Below the pieces are notes generated by a model. It worked only from the letters and a program-made list of their open reading frames with translations, was not told the origin of the DNA and did no database searches. Below, piece after piece: positions 16,886 to 25,892 of a stretch of 51,166 nt of DNA (positions within the stretch are counted from its first letter, which is position 1; every line of letters starts with the position of its first letter). This DNA comes from an uncultured Opitutaceae bacterium (GTDB taxonomy: Bacteria > Verrucomicrobiota > Verrucomicrobiia > Opitutales > Opitutaceae): NCBI GenBank assembly GCA_903929355.1, contig CAIYUN010000022.1, positions 1 to 51,166 of the forward strand, read 5' to 3'. The position numbers and the translations under genes are program-made.

Positions 16886-19114
16886 ATGAGCCAACACCAA
16901 GTCACCTCCACGACCGGCGAACGCCTGGCCCGGCTGGCGCCGTTCGGGGTGGGCTGGCACAAGCCCAAGCATTTTCGCGACATGGCCGGGGTGGTGTGGG
17001 ACAATCGGGACAACCTGGGATATGCCTGGAAGGTTCTCAGCCGCGGGGTCTGCGACGGCTGCGCGCTCGGGGTGGCGGGTTTCCATGACTGGACCATCCC
17101 CGGCATCCATCTGTGCATGACGCGGCTCAATCTGCTCCGTCTGAACACCATGCCCGCGATGGATCCTGCGGTGCTGGCTGACGTGGCTCCACTCGTCCGG
17201 CTGGACAACCGCGCCTTGCGCGGTCTTGGCCGGCTGGCGCATCCGCTGCTGCGCCGGCGGGGCGAACGCGGGTTCCAGCGCATCACCTGGGGGGAGGCGC
17301 TGGCCCTCGCGGGCACGCGTCTCCGGGCGGCGGACCCGCGGCGGGTGGCTTTTTTTCTGACCGCGCGGGGTGTGACCAACGAGGTCTATTATGCGGGCCA
17401 GAAGGCGGCCCGCTTTCTCGGCACCAACCATGTGGACAATGCCGCCCGCATCTGCCACTCACCCTCGACGGTCGCGATGAAGCAGACGCTCGGGGTGAGC
17501 GCCTCCACCTGCAGCTACGCGGACTGGATGGGCACGGACTTGGTGGTGTTTTTCGGCTCCAATCCCGCCAACGACCAGCCGGTGAGCACCAAGTATCTGG
17601 AGATCGCCAAGCGGCGCGGGACAAAAATCGTGCTCGTCAATCCCTACCTGGAGCCGGGCATGAAGCGTTACTGGGTGCCCTCCACGCCCGGCAGCGCGGT
17701 CTTCGGGACGGCCCTCGCGGACCACTGGTTTCCCGTCACGCAGGGCGGCGACATCGCCCTGCTTTACGGTGTGCTCAAGCGGCTGCTCGCCGTCCACGCG
17801 GTGGACCGGGCGTTTGTGGACGCGCACACGACCGGGTTTGACGAGGTCGCGGCGCACGCGGAGGCGTTCACCTGGGCGGAGCTGGAGGCGGGTAGCGGAC
17901 TGGACCGTGCGGGCATCGAGGAGCTGGCCGATCTGCTGGCGGCCGCTAAGTCGGCCGTGTTCGTGTGGAGCATGGGGATCACCCAGCGCACCAGTGGCGG
18001 CGACGCGGTGCAGATGATCCTCAACGTGGCGCTGGCGCGCGGTTTTCTCGGGCGGGAGTTCTGCGGCGTCATGCCCATCCGCGGGCATTCGTCGGTCCAG
18101 GGGGGCGGCGAGATGGGCGCCTATGCGACTGCCTTTCCCGGCGGGCTGCCGGTCAACGCCGCCAATGCGGCCGCTCTCTCCGCCCATTATGGATTTCCGG
18201 TGCCCGACTGGCCCGGCCTCACGACGACTGAGATGGTCGAGGCGGCGGCCCGGGGGGAGCTGGATGTGTTTTACCTCGTCGGCGGCAATTTCCTGCGGAC
18301 CCTGCCCGAGCCCGACTACGTGGCGAAGGCGCTGGCGCGGGTGCCGTTGCGCATCCACCAGGACATTATGCTCACCGACCAGATGTTCATCGAGGGCGAG
18401 GCGGTGCTGCTGCTGCCGGCCAAGACCCGCTACGAGCAGGACGACGGCGGCACCGAGACCAGCACCGAGCGCCGCATCATGTTCACCCCGGAGATTCCGC
18501 GTCAGGTGGGCGAGGCACGCGCGGAATGGAAGATCCTGCTCGACGTGGCCGCCGCCGCGTGGCCGGAACGGGCCGCACCCCTTTGCGGGGTCACGGGTCA
18601 GGCGCTACGCGAGGAGATCGCGCAGGTGGTGCCCTTTTACGACGGCGTGCAACATCTCAAAAAAACCGGGGACGGCCTGCAATACGGCGGCCGCCTCCTT
18701 TGCCGCGACGGGATGTGCCCCACCACGGACGGCCGCGCGCAGCTCCGGGCGGTCGCGCTGCCCGCGCCGCCGCCGGGTGACGGCACCTTTCATGTCAGCA
18801 CGCGGCGCGGCAAACAGTTCAACACGCTCATATTCGCCGAGCTCGATCCGTTCAATGGCGCGCCCCGCGACGCCATCCTGATGGGCGCCGACGACGCGGC
18901 CCGCCTGCATTTGAAGCAGGCCGACCGCGTCGCGCTTGTCAACGCCACCGGCCGTTTCGAGGGCCGCGTGTGGCTCGCCCCGCTCGCTGCGGGCAACCTG
19001 CAGGTCCACTGGCCCGAGGGCAATGTGATCGTGCCGCGCGGCGCGGTGGACCGGCTCGGCGGCGTGCCCGACTATAACGCGCGGGTCCGGGTCGAGGTGC
19101 CCGTGCGGCCATGA
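16886..19114 (+). CDS. FdhF/YdeP-family molybdopterin oxidoreductase, 742 aa
   Basis: This is a cytoplasmic protein binding bis-molybdopterin guanine dinucleotide. The N-terminal VLSRGVCDGCALG (Cys56, Cys59), NAARICHSPSTVAMKQTLG, FGSNPANDQPVSTKYLEIAKRRG, GEMGAYATAFPGG and the C-terminal dinucleotide-binding domain (from about 630, RGKQFNTLIFAELDPFNG) match the YdeP group, which is related to formate dehydrogenase alpha subunits but lacks the classical four-cysteine iron-sulfur motif at the start. The physiological substrate of the group is unsettled; in E. coli YdeP is tied to acid resistance. The gene overlaps fdhD by four bases, strong evidence that the two work together. Confidence 0.9.
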   Translation: MSQHQVTSTTGERLARLAPFGVGWHKPKHFRDMAGVVWDNRDNLGYAWKVLSRGVCDGCALGVAGFHDWTIPGIHLCMTRLNLLRLNTMPAMDPAVLADVAPLVRLDNRALRGLGRLAHPLLRRRGERGFQRITWGEALALAGTRLRAADPRRVAFFLTARGVTNEVYYAGQKAARFLGTNHVDNAARICHSPSTVAMKQTLGVSASTCSYADWMGTDLVVFFGSNPANDQPVSTKYLEIAKRRGTKIVLVNPYLEPGMKRYWVPSTPGSAVFGTALADHWFPVTQGGDIALLYGVLKRLLAVHAVDRAFVDAHTTGFDEVAAHAEAFTWAELEAGSGLDRAGIEELADLLAAAKSAVFVWSMGITQRTSGGDAVQMILNVALARGFLGREFCGVMPIRGHSSVQGGGEMGAYATAFPGGLPVNAANAAALSAHYGFPVPDWPGLTTTEMVEAAARGELDVFYLVGGNFLRTLPEPDYVAKALARVPLRIHQDIMLTDQMFIEGEAVLLLPAKTRYEQDDGGTETSTERRIMFTPEIPRQVGEARAEWKILLDVAAAAWPERAAPLCGVTGQALREEIAQVVPFYDGVQHLKKTGDGLQYGGRLLCRDGMCPTTDGRAQLRAVALPAPPPGDGTFHVSTRRGKQFNTLIFAELDPFNGAPRDAILMGADDAARLHLKQADRVALVNATGRFEGRVWLAPLAAGNLQVHWPEGNVIVPRGAVDRLGGVPDYNARVRVEVPVRP

Positions 19115-19932
19115 AGCCCGCGGCCCTCACCCGCCCCTGGCCGGTGCGCCGCGTGACGCGCGGGCGCAAACCCGTGCTGGTCTCCGACGCGCTGGCGGTC
19201 GAGGAACCTTTGGAGCTGCGCGTGCGCGGCCGCGCGGTCGCGGTGGTCATGCGCACGCCGGGTCATGACGCCGAGCTGGCGACAGGCTTCCTGCTGACCG
19301 AGGGGGTCGTGCGCTCGGCCGACGATATTCTGGATGTCCTGCAATGCCGTACGCCCGGCACTCTGGCGGCGGAGGGCAACGTGGTCGAGGTAGTGGTGCC
19401 GAAGTCGCTCCCCGTGGACTTTGGCGGCCTGACGCGCCACATTTTCAGCGCGACGAGTTGCGGCCTGTGCGGCAAGGCGACCATCGAGTCGGTGCGGCAG
19501 AATTTCCCGCCCGTGCGCCGGGCGCCGCGGGTGACGGCGGCGGTGCTGCGCGCCCTGCCGGCGCGACTGGCGGCGGAGCAACCCGCGTTCCAGACAACCG
19601 GCGGCCTGCACGCGGCGGGGCTGTTTGATTTGGATGGCTGCCTGCTCGTGGCGCGCGAGGACGTGGGTCGCCACAACGCCGTGGACAAGGTGCTCGGCCA
19701 CGCGTTGCGCGCGGGCTGGCTGCCGCTCAAGCGGCACATCCTGATGGTGAGCGGGCGGGTGTCGTTTGAGGTGATGCAAAAAGCGCTGGCCGCCCGGGTG
19801 CCCGTGGTGGCGGGCGTGTCCGCGCCGACCAGCCTCGCGGCCGAGTTTGCCCGCGCCAACCGGCAGGTGCTGGTGGGTTTTCTGCGCCGGGACCGGCTGA
19901 ACGTCTATGCGGGCCGACTGGTGGCCGGCTAA
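19111..19932 (+). CDS. fdhD: FdhD, sulfur carrier/sulfurtransferase for formate-dehydrogenase-type enzymes, 273 aa
   Basis: FdhD passes sulfur from IscS to the molybdenum cofactor of FdhF-type enzymes. The essential motif is seen as SATSCGLCGKATIESV with Cys117 and Cys120. Other typical parts are EEPLELRVRGRAVAVVMRTPGHD, ELATGFLLTEGVV and AREDVGRHNAVDKVLG. Its ATG overlaps the stop of the upstream oxidoreductase (ATGA), so translation is probably coupled. It converges with the oleB-like gene, whose stop overlaps its own by four bases. Confidence 0.95.
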   Translation: MKPAALTRPWPVRRVTRGRKPVLVSDALAVEEPLELRVRGRAVAVVMRTPGHDAELATGFLLTEGVVRSADDILDVLQCRTPGTLAAEGNVVEVVVPKSLPVDFGGLTRHIFSATSCGLCGKATIESVRQNFPPVRRAPRVTAAVLRALPARLAAEQPAFQTTGGLHAAGLFDLDGCLLVAREDVGRHNAVDKVLGHALRAGWLPLKRHILMVSGRVSFEVMQKALAARVPVVAGVSAPTSLAAEFARANRQVLVGFLRRDRLNVYAGRLVAG

Positions 19933-20831
19933 CCCGATGATTGAACTTGCCGCAAGAACCTGGTGATCTGCGGCACAACCTCGTGGGCCGCGTCGGCGAG
20001 AACATAGTGTCCGGCGTCAGCGAGGTAATGCGCCTGGGCCTGCGGCAGCCGGGTGCGCCATTCGGTGTAAAACTGCTCGTTGAAACAAAAATCGCGTCCT
20101 CCCCAGACGAGCAGAGCGGGGTTGGCGGTGAAGTTTTTCAACCCGGTGGCCACCCTATCCAGGGTGGCCCAGGTGGGATGGCTCGCCGCCATCGGAATGT
20201 CCTTCACAAACGCGTCCACGGCCACGCGGTTGGCCCAGGAATCATAGGGCAGGAGAAAACCTCGCTTCTCACCGGCGGTGAGACACCGCCGGTGCATGGA
20301 CATCCACACCGCCGGTCCGGCGAAGCCGTTGAGGCCGCGCACCAGGAACGTGCCGGGAAACCGTGTCTGGCACAGGGCGATGCGTGCCGGGATGCGCGGA
20401 GAGGGAAACGCCGCCGTGTTCAGGATGACCAGCCGCCCGATCATCGCCGGGTGCCGCGCCGCGAAGCCGAAGCCAATCGCCCCACCCCAGTCATGCACGA
20501 CCAGGTGGACCTTCTTCAGTCCGAGCGAAGCGACCAGTGACGCCACATCGTCAATGCGGGTGGCAAGGGTATAGGGATAATCCTGCGGCTTGTCTGAGAG
20601 CCCCATGCCGATGTGGTCAGGCACGATGCAGCGGAGTGCGGGCGCGACGGCCTGCACCAGCTCACGGTAGAAAAACGACCAGGTCGGATTTCCATGCAGC
20701 ATGAGCACCGCTTCGTCGTGGCGCGGGCCTTCGTCGAGGAAGCTCATCCGGGCGCCACGCGGCGTGCTGAACGCGTGCGGGGCGAACGGATAGAGGGGCT
20801 GGAGCCACCCGGGGATTGCAGGCGTCACCAT
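19929..20831 (-). CDS. oleB: OleB-like alpha/beta-hydrolase (haloalkane-dehalogenase fold; beta-lactone decarboxylase candidate), 300 aa
   Basis: The oxyanion region HGNPTWSFFYREL (46-58), nucleophile Asp114 in VVHDWGGAIG, acid Asp247 in VWGGRD and base His275 in DAGHYVLAD give the Asp-Asp-His arrangement of haloalkane dehalogenases and OleB. In olefin synthesis OleB decarboxylates a cis-beta-lactone to a cis-alkene. The OleB assignment rests mainly on the overlap (7 nt) with the OleA-like gene upstream; on sequence alone a dehalogenase is possible. OleC and OleD are not adjacent: the next gene is the convergent fdhD. Confidence 0.75.
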   Translation of the reverse strand: MVTPAIPGWLQPLYPFAPHAFSTPRGARMSFLDEGPRHDEAVLMLHGNPTWSFFYRELVQAVAPALRCIVPDHIGMGLSDKPQDYPYTLATRIDDVASLVASLGLKKVHLVVHDWGGAIGFGFAARHPAMIGRLVILNTAAFPSPRIPARIALCQTRFPGTFLVRGLNGFAGPAVWMSMHRRCLTAGEKRGFLLPYDSWANRVAVDAFVKDIPMAASHPTWATLDRVATGLKNFTANPALLVWGGRDFCFNEQFYTEWRTRLPQAQAHYLADAGHYVLADAAHEVVPQITRFLRQVQSSG

Positions 20832-21859
20832 TCGAGCGCAAGCATCAGGCTGTTCAAGCCGCTGCCGATGCCGAGCAGCGCAACCTTGTCCCCGTCCTTG
20901 ACCGCCCCGGCCGCCACTGCGGCCGCGAGGGTGGCCGGAAGCGCAACCGAGCCGGTGTTGCCGAGGGCTTCAAACGTCGAGAAATCTTTCGCCAGATCCA
21001 GCCCGAGCGCCTCGTAAAGCTTCCGGCGGTGGGTGCTACCGACCTGATGACAGATGACTCGGTCCACGCCCACCGCAGTCCAACCCGTGGTGGTGGTGAA
21101 ATCACGCCAGGTTTCCTGCGCCAGGGCCAGCCCGGCCACCAGCAGCGCTTCGCTGTCGGTCTGCATTGCCAGCGAGTCCGCGCCATGGGTGTCGCCCTGG
21201 CAAAGCTCGCTGTGGTGGGTTGCCGCCCGGGCGATGCCACCGAGCAGCCGGTGTGTGCGTCCCCGCACGAGGTCGTGGTGGCACACCATGGCGGCCACCG
21301 CGCCCGAGCCGATGGTGAGGTTGGCAAAGAATGGCTTGATGCCGTGGCGGTCGAGCGGCCTGGTCAAAAGGGTTTGCAGGGTCTGCTCGACCAGCGGGCC
21401 GCCGTTTTCGCCCGCTGCGACCAGGGCGCATTTGATCTGGCCCGACTCAATCAGGCCGGCGGCGACGGTGAGCGCGTTGAGGAAGCCGAGGCAGGCGTTG
21501 GACACGTCAAAAATCTGCGCCGTCGGCGGCAGGCCGATCTTGCGGTGGGCGAACGAGGCCGTCGCCGGCTCCAGCATGTCGCGGCACACCGCGCTGTGGA
21601 TGAACAGCTCCACCTGCTCCGCCCGAAGCCCGGATTTGGCCAGCACCGCCTTGCCCGCCGCCGCGCTGGCGTCCGATGGTCGCGTGCCCGCCGGCCAGAC
21701 GCGACGCTCGCGAATGCCCGTCATCAGCTCCAGCCTCCCCTCCGGCAGTTTGAGCCGCTCATAAAGGGGGCGCAGCCGGGTCTCAATCTCCGCCGAGGTC
21801 AGAATTGCCTCCGGCAACGCGACGGCGAGGGACTCAATGCAGGTGTGGCGAAAAAACAT
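20825..21859 (-). CDS. oleA: OleA-like thiolase-fold acyl-CoA condensing enzyme (KAS III family), 344 aa
   Basis: The catalytic triad is present: Cys123 in DVSNACLGFLNAL, His271 in VICHQVGSTH and Asn301 in EALGNTGSVALP. Glu97 in RDMLEPATAS corresponds to the glutamate that acts as general base in OleA and is absent from FabH, which supports OleA over FabH. OleA joins two fatty acyl-CoAs head to head to a beta-keto acid. It is preceded by a FabI-like gene at 52 bp and followed by an overlapping OleB-like gene. ATG 21859 is used (MFFRHTCIESLAVALPEAIL). Confidence 0.85.
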   Translation of the reverse strand: MFFRHTCIESLAVALPEAILTSAEIETRLRPLYERLKLPEGRLELMTGIRERRVWPAGTRPSDASAAAGKAVLAKSGLRAEQVELFIHSAVCRDMLEPATASFAHRKIGLPPTAQIFDVSNACLGFLNALTVAAGLIESGQIKCALVAAGENGGPLVEQTLQTLLTRPLDRHGIKPFFANLTIGSGAVAAMVCHHDLVRGRTHRLLGGIARAATHHSELCQGDTHGADSLAMQTDSEALLVAGLALAQETWRDFTTTTGWTAVGVDRVICHQVGSTHRRKLYEALGLDLAKDFSTFEALGNTGSVALPATLAAAVAAGAVKDGDKVALLGIGSGLNSLMLALEW

Positions 21860-21862
21860 AGA

Positions 21863-21957
21863 CGTCAGAGATCAGAGGTCAGGAATGGCCATGAAGAAAA
21901 GCGCAATGTACCTATCCGATATCTGACTTCTGAACTCTGGCCTCTCGCCTCTGATTG
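21863..21957. repeat. Palindromic TCAGAGG-word repeat overlapping the fabI-like stop
   Basis: The left arm reads GTCAGAGATCAGAGGTCAG; the right arm, on the opposite strand, reads AATCAGAGG, GAGAGGCCAGAG, TTCAGAAGTCAGATAT. The arms can pair imperfectly around a loop of about 40 bases. The right arm encodes the last 15 or so residues of the FabI-like protein. It separates fabI-like and oleA-like genes of the same operon. Confidence 0.65.
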
Positions 21958-22769
21958 ACCACCTCCGGCCGCATGGCCAGCCGGATGATTTCCTGGTCAA
22001 AATAGTTCAGCCCCAGCCCGGCGTCCACCGCCAGGGTGGCGCCGTTGATCCCGCTGCTCCGGCTGCTCAGGAGAAACAGGGCGACGCTGGCGACCTCGTC
22101 GGTGGCGAGGGCCCGTTTGCGGAAGGTCAGCTTCTCCGCATAGAGGTAACTCTCCAAGTACCCGGGGATCCCCGCCGACGCGCTGGTCTTGAGCGGGCCG
22201 CTGCCGACGACATTGAAACGCACGGCCGAGTCGGCGCTGAAGGACTTGGCCAGAAAGCGCGCGGCCGACTCCAGCGCGGCCTTGACCGGGCCCATGTAGC
22301 CATAGTTGTCGGGCGTCACCAGCAGCGAGGAGATGCCGATGGTCACCACCGAGGCGTCGGGGGCGAAGTGGGGCTTGAAGGCGTGGGCCAGCTCGACGAG
22401 CGAGAACGCGGAAACGGTGGTGGCCTGCAAAAAATCCCTCCGCCGCGTTGCGTGGAACGGCTGGAGACCCTCGCTGTAATTGGCAAAGGCAAGGGAGTGG
22501 ACGAGCCCATGCAACGGGGCGTACCCCGCGGCCGCCACGGCGACGGCCAACTGCTCCGCCGCCCCCTCCTGCTCGACGTCGCATACGAAAACCGGTTTGC
22601 CTGCAAGCTGGGCGTCAAGGGACTTCTTCCGGGCCTCCGACCGTACGCTGTAGACCACCCGTGCGCCCTCCCCTTCCAGCGCCTTGGCGACGGCCCACGC
22701 GACACTCTTCCGGTTGGCGACGCCGAGGACGAGAAAGGTCTTGCCGGTGAGTTGGAGGAAGTCGGGCAT
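21912..22769 (-). CDS. fabI: Enoyl-ACP reductase, FabI-like, 285 aa
   Basis: This is an SDR-fold NADH enzyme that reduces enoyl-ACP. The start GKTFLVLGVANRKSVAWAVA is the FabI nucleotide-binding glycine loop, VHSLAFA follows, and the catalytic Tyr156 and Lys163 are in DNYGYMGPVKAALES with exactly the E. coli spacing. Position 146, a tyrosine in E. coli FabI, is isoleucine here. SGPLKTSASAGIPG and VDAGLGLNYF are family-typical. The protein is about 23 residues longer than E. coli FabI because the last 15 or so residues (from NQRREARVQ) are read out of a palindromic repeat. It may be the housekeeping FabI or one dedicated to the ole-type operon in which it sits. Confidence 0.9.
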   Translation of the reverse strand: MPDFLQLTGKTFLVLGVANRKSVAWAVAKALEGEGARVVYSVRSEARKKSLDAQLAGKPVFVCDVEQEGAAEQLAVAVAAAGYAPLHGLVHSLAFANYSEGLQPFHATRRRDFLQATTVSAFSLVELAHAFKPHFAPDASVVTIGISSLLVTPDNYGYMGPVKAALESAARFLAKSFSADSAVRFNVVGSGPLKTSASAGIPGYLESYLYAEKLTFRKRALATDEVASVALFLLSSRSSGINGATLAVDAGLGLNYFDQEIIRLAMRPEVVNQRREARVQKSDIG

Positions 22770-22785
22770 GGGGAAAACAAGGATG

Positions 22786-22856
22786 TTTAAGCAGGAAACC
22801 AGGAAGCCAAGAAGGCGGAAATCAGAATTCCTGGTTTCGTGGCTTCCCGCTTAAAA
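22786..22856. repeat. Palindromic GGAAnCCA-word repeat between fabZ-like and fabI-like genes
   Basis: The left arm begins TTTAAGCAGGAAACCAGGAA and the right arm ends TGGCTTCCCGCTTAAAA, pairing imperfectly over about 30 bp. Both arms are built from GGAA(A/G)CCA-like words. It ends one base before the stop codon of the FabZ-like gene. Transcribed, it would form a hairpin inside the presumed operon. Confidence 0.65.
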
Positions 22857-22857
22857 C

Positions 22858-23313
22858 TCAGGTCTTGGTTGGGCTGCCTTCGGGGGTTTTCCAGGCTACG
22901 GCAAAGTCCAGCGTCAGCACCCGGGTGCCGTCAGCTTTTTTGACCGCGCCGCTCATCATGGTGAAGCCCCCCAACGCCTCCTTTTTCCTCACCTCAATGA
23001 CCGTCTCGTCGCCGGGATAGACGGGATTCCGAAAACGCACCTCGGTGATCTTGGCGAGCAGCGGCACCCCTTCGCCCGGTTTGCCGCCGGCCGCCTGGGC
23101 CTGTCGGGCCATGAACAACGCGCCGGTCTGGAAGACCGCCTCGCACAGGAGCACCCCGGGGGTGATGGCTGCGCCGGGATAATGGCCACGGTAAAAATCC
23201 TCGTCGGCCCGCCAAACGCGCTTGGCGGTGAGGCTGTCCGGCGTCTCAGCGACGATGGCGTCCACAAACAGAAACGGCGGCCGGTGGGGGATGAGGTCGG
23301 TGACGGCGGTCAT
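22858..23313 (-). CDS. FabZ-like 3-hydroxyacyl-ACP dehydratase (hotdog fold), 151 aa
   Basis: The motif LIPHRPPFLFVD and the catalytic pair His44 (FYRGHYPG) and Glu58 (TPGVLLCEAVFQTG) mark the FabZ/FabA family, with the rest of the single hotdog domain intact (FRNPVYPGDETVIEVRK). ATG 23313 is chosen since it begins MTAVTDLIPHRPPF; an upstream in-frame ATG at 23352 would add a cysteine-rich non-conserved stretch. It would dehydrate 3-hydroxyacyl-ACP intermediates. In this operon it probably serves chain building together with the FabI-like enzyme. Confidence 0.88.
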   Translation of the reverse strand: MTAVTDLIPHRPPFLFVDAIVAETPDSLTAKRVWRADEDFYRGHYPGAAITPGVLLCEAVFQTGALFMARQAQAAGGKPGEGVPLLAKITEVRFRNPVYPGDETVIEVRKKEALGGFTMMSGAVKKADGTRVLTLDFAVAWKTPEGSPTKT

Positions 23314-23454
23314 GGGAAAGTCAGATTGGCCACAAAAAGGCCCAAAGGGCACGAAAAACCGGCGGCGGCCGGTCTCACAGCGGGTCTAAGCGGGCTGCGC
23401 CATCGTCTCGACCGTCCTCCGGTCCGTTTGAATTCGTGTAATCCATGGCAAAAA

Positions 23455-24900
23455 TCATCCCGCGGCGGCCTGCTTCAAGGCGAACAGTTGCTTGTCGATC
23501 TTGTTCGCCACAATCACACCGTAGTTGATGGTGCCGAGCCACCCGGACATGATGATGCCCACACTGCCGACGTGAAACAGGCTTGGGAGCTTTTCCGGCA
23601 GATCCATCGAGATCTTGAGCCCCTCGAACTTCGTGCCAAACGAAGTGCCGCCCAGATGGGTCGTGTAGCGCTCGACGGTGCGGGGCGTCGCGGCCTCCAT
23701 CCAGTCAATCTTTGCCCGTACGTCGGGGATATACTTCTCCAGCGCGGCCACGGACTCCTCGATCAGCCGTTGTTTTTCGCGGATGTAGTCCTCCTCCCCA
23801 AGCCGGGACCAGTCGGCATAGTTGCTGTTGATGGAGACGACCACGGTGTAACGGTCCGAGCCGGGCCGGGTGTCGGGGTAATAGACTGAGAACGTGCGGC
23901 TGGTGGTGTGGAAATCGGTCAGCTCCGCGCTGCTGAACGTCGGGTTGGCCGACGTGAACACCAGGTCGCCGATGTGCGGGATGCTCTCGCCCTTGCGGAT
24001 GCCGAGATACACCTGACAGGAACTGTGGTTCACGCGCACGGCCTTGGCCGCCGCCACATAGTCGGCGGGGAAACTCCCCTCCCCCGCCAGTTGAAAAATG
24101 GTGTTTTTGAGGCTGGCATTGGAGAGCACGGCTTTCGCCCGGATGATCCGCCCGCCCTTCGCCACGATTCCGGCCGCGACCGTGCGCCCCTCGCGTTCCT
24201 CGACGAGGATTCGCTCGACCAGAACCTTTTTGCGGCACTCGACCCCGTTTCGGCGCAGTTCGGCGACCATTTTCTCGATCAGCACATCAGAGCCGCCGCG
24301 GAAGGTATAGACGCCCGCGCCCATGAAGTTGGAGAACACGATCCCGTAGGTGATGGCCGGGTCGTCGGTCGTCGAGCCGTTGGCGTAGGCGATGGGCTCC
24401 ATGAGGAGCCGGTGGACGTCGCCCCGGCCCGGAAAAAACCGTTCGAACATCTGCCCGGTTGTCTCGGGATTGTGGTCGTAGAAATTCATCGTCCGCAGGT
24501 GGTCGTAGAACCGCTCGACCAGGGCGCGATCGAGCCCGAATTTGTCGACCAGCACGCGGGTGTAGTCCTCGCGGGTGAAGGTCGTCCAAACGTCCATCTG
24601 CGGGTTGACAAAACGGATGTCCTTGAGCGGCACGATCGCGTCGGCGAGCTCCTTCGTCCAATACTTGCGGAGGGATTTCACCATGCCGACGGGGAACCCG
24701 TGGAGGGAGATGTCAAACGTGTGGCCACCCTTGCGGGTGAACCAGGTGGCGAGCCCTCCGAACTGGTAATGGTGCTCAAGCAGGAGCACGCGGTGGCCGG
24801 CCTTGGCGAGGACGTTGGCCCCCGTCAGGCCGCCCAAGCCGCTGCCGATGACGATCACGTCATACTCGTCGGCGACACCTTTGAGCCAGTCGTAAGCCAT
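23455..24900 (-). CDS. FAD-dependent oxidoreductase of the CrtI/CrtISO/RetSat type, 481 aa
   Basis: The N-terminal dinucleotide-binding motif [21 protein letters not shown] (Gly19, Gly21, Gly24) is followed by [22 protein letters not shown], where phytoene desaturases and carotenoid isomerases bind FAD. The C-terminal FAD segment [26 protein letters not shown] closes the fold. The nearest groups I know act on carotenoids, retinol or other polyenes; in this operon the substrate could be a polyunsaturated acyl or hydrocarbon chain. No phytoene synthase or other carotenoid gene is near. It lies 141 bp upstream of the FabZ-like gene on the same strand. Confidence 0.85.
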   Translation of the reverse strand: MAYDWLKGVADEYDVIVIGSGLGGLTGANVLAKAGHRVLLLEHHYQFGGLATWFTRKGGHTFDISLHGFPVGMVKSLRKYWTKELADAIVPLKDIRFVNPQMDVWTTFTREDYTRVLVDKFGLDRALVERFYDHLRTMNFYDHNPETTGQMFERFFPGRGDVHRLLMEPIAYANGSTTDDPAITYGIVFSNFMGAGVYTFRGGSDVLIEKMVAELRRNGVECRKKVLVERILVEEREGRTVAAGIVAKGGRIIRAKAVLSNASLKNTIFQLAGEGSFPADYVAAAKAVRVNHSSCQVYLGIRKGESIPHIGDLVFTSANPTFSSAELTDFHTTSRTFSVYYPDTRPGSDRYTVVVSINSNYADWSRLGEEDYIREKQRLIEESVAALEKYIPDVRAKIDWMEAATPRTVERYTTHLGGTSFGTKFEGLKISMDLPEKLPSLFHVGSVGIIMSGWLGTINYGVIVANKIDKQLFALKQAAAG

Positions 24901-25014
24901 GAGAGGGTTGAGTTGAAAACACGCCGCCCTTCAGGGCAAGGGGTTTTCCAGCGGGGCCGCGTCTCCACCCCGGACGCGACCATTTCCGCCCGGCACGGCC
25001 AGGTAGTCAGTCGG

Positions 25015-25647
25015 TCAGTTGGGCCGGCGGCGCACCGGGATGACAAATTCGCGGCGCACCACCACGCAGATCAGCACCGGCTCGACGAGCAGCAGCACGA
25101 CCGCCCCCAGCATGGACTTTTCCCCCCTCATGAGCAAAAACCCCGTGCCGACCACCGCCACCACGGCACCAAGAAAAAAGGCGTGCCAGCTGCGAAAGGC
25201 CGCCACGCTCGCGACCGCAACCACCGTGGTGAGCACGGCCACCGCCGGCATGGCGATCAGGGCGAAGATCATCCCAATGGTGAAGCCCACGGGTGCGAGC
25301 AGGGTGTCGTCGTCCTCGGGATTCCGCACGGCAAACATTTGCACCATCAGCGCCAGCGCCAGGACGCCCACGGTTAGAAAAAGCTTTTCGTGGATCAGAT
25401 CCCCCTTGGCGCCGACCGGCAGGCGTACGGCGAAGTTTTCGTCATTCAGGAGCAACGTGCCCAGATAGGCGCGCAACGGATCGACCCAGAGCGCCGGGAT
25501 GGTCGCCCAGGAGCGGGCGAGGGAGAACTCGTCGGCCACCGCCGAGGAGGAGTACTGACGGAGGCTCACCCACTTGCCAAAAAATAGGCCCAGGGGGAAT
25601 AGCAGCAGAATCAGGGCTTGGATCAGGTAAATTCGGTCAAAAATCAT
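25015..25647 (-). CDS. Hypothetical multi-pass membrane protein, 210 aa
   Basis: The protein starts MIFDRIYLIQALILLLFPLGLFFG, and about five hydrophobic segments are visible (7-24, 91-108, 120-160 twice, 172-200). No family is recognised. ATG 25647 is chosen because it starts the first membrane segment; the frame is open to 25857 but that part lacks membrane or domain character. It lies 114 bp upstream of the CrtI-like gene on the same strand and is probably the first gene of that operon, perhaps as a membrane anchor or export component. Confidence 0.6.
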   Translation of the reverse strand: MIFDRIYLIQALILLLFPLGLFFGKWVSLRQYSSSAVADEFSLARSWATIPALWVDPLRAYLGTLLLNDENFAVRLPVGAKGDLIHEKLFLTVGVLALALMVQMFAVRNPEDDDTLLAPVGFTIGMIFALIAMPAVAVLTTVVAVASVAAFRSWHAFFLGAVVAVVGTGFLLMRGEKSMLGAVVLLLVEPVLICVVVRREFVIPVRRRPN

Positions 25648-25892
25648 GCCCGGTTGACGAAAGCCAACCAAGCGCACGACGCAAGGGCAAAGCATGGGGG
25701 GATGATTTTGCGACTGGGGGTATCCTGTTTCTGGCCGGGTGGATGGACGCAGCGCCGGACCGGGGGCAGCGACCCCGGCTGCAAGGCAAACCCAAGCAAG
25801 CCTTCGGCCTGGGTGCGCGCGAAACTGCGATGCGCTCGGATGATTGCGCGAAAACACCCGGAGGCCGGATTGCCGGCGGGCGGCCCGGGCCG

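Noticed and set aside
20825-21859. FabH (beta-ketoacyl-ACP synthase III) for ordinary fatty acid synthesis
   Set aside because: The Glu97 base in RDMLEPATAS and the overlapping OleB-like gene favour OleA; FabH is kept only as a weak alternative.
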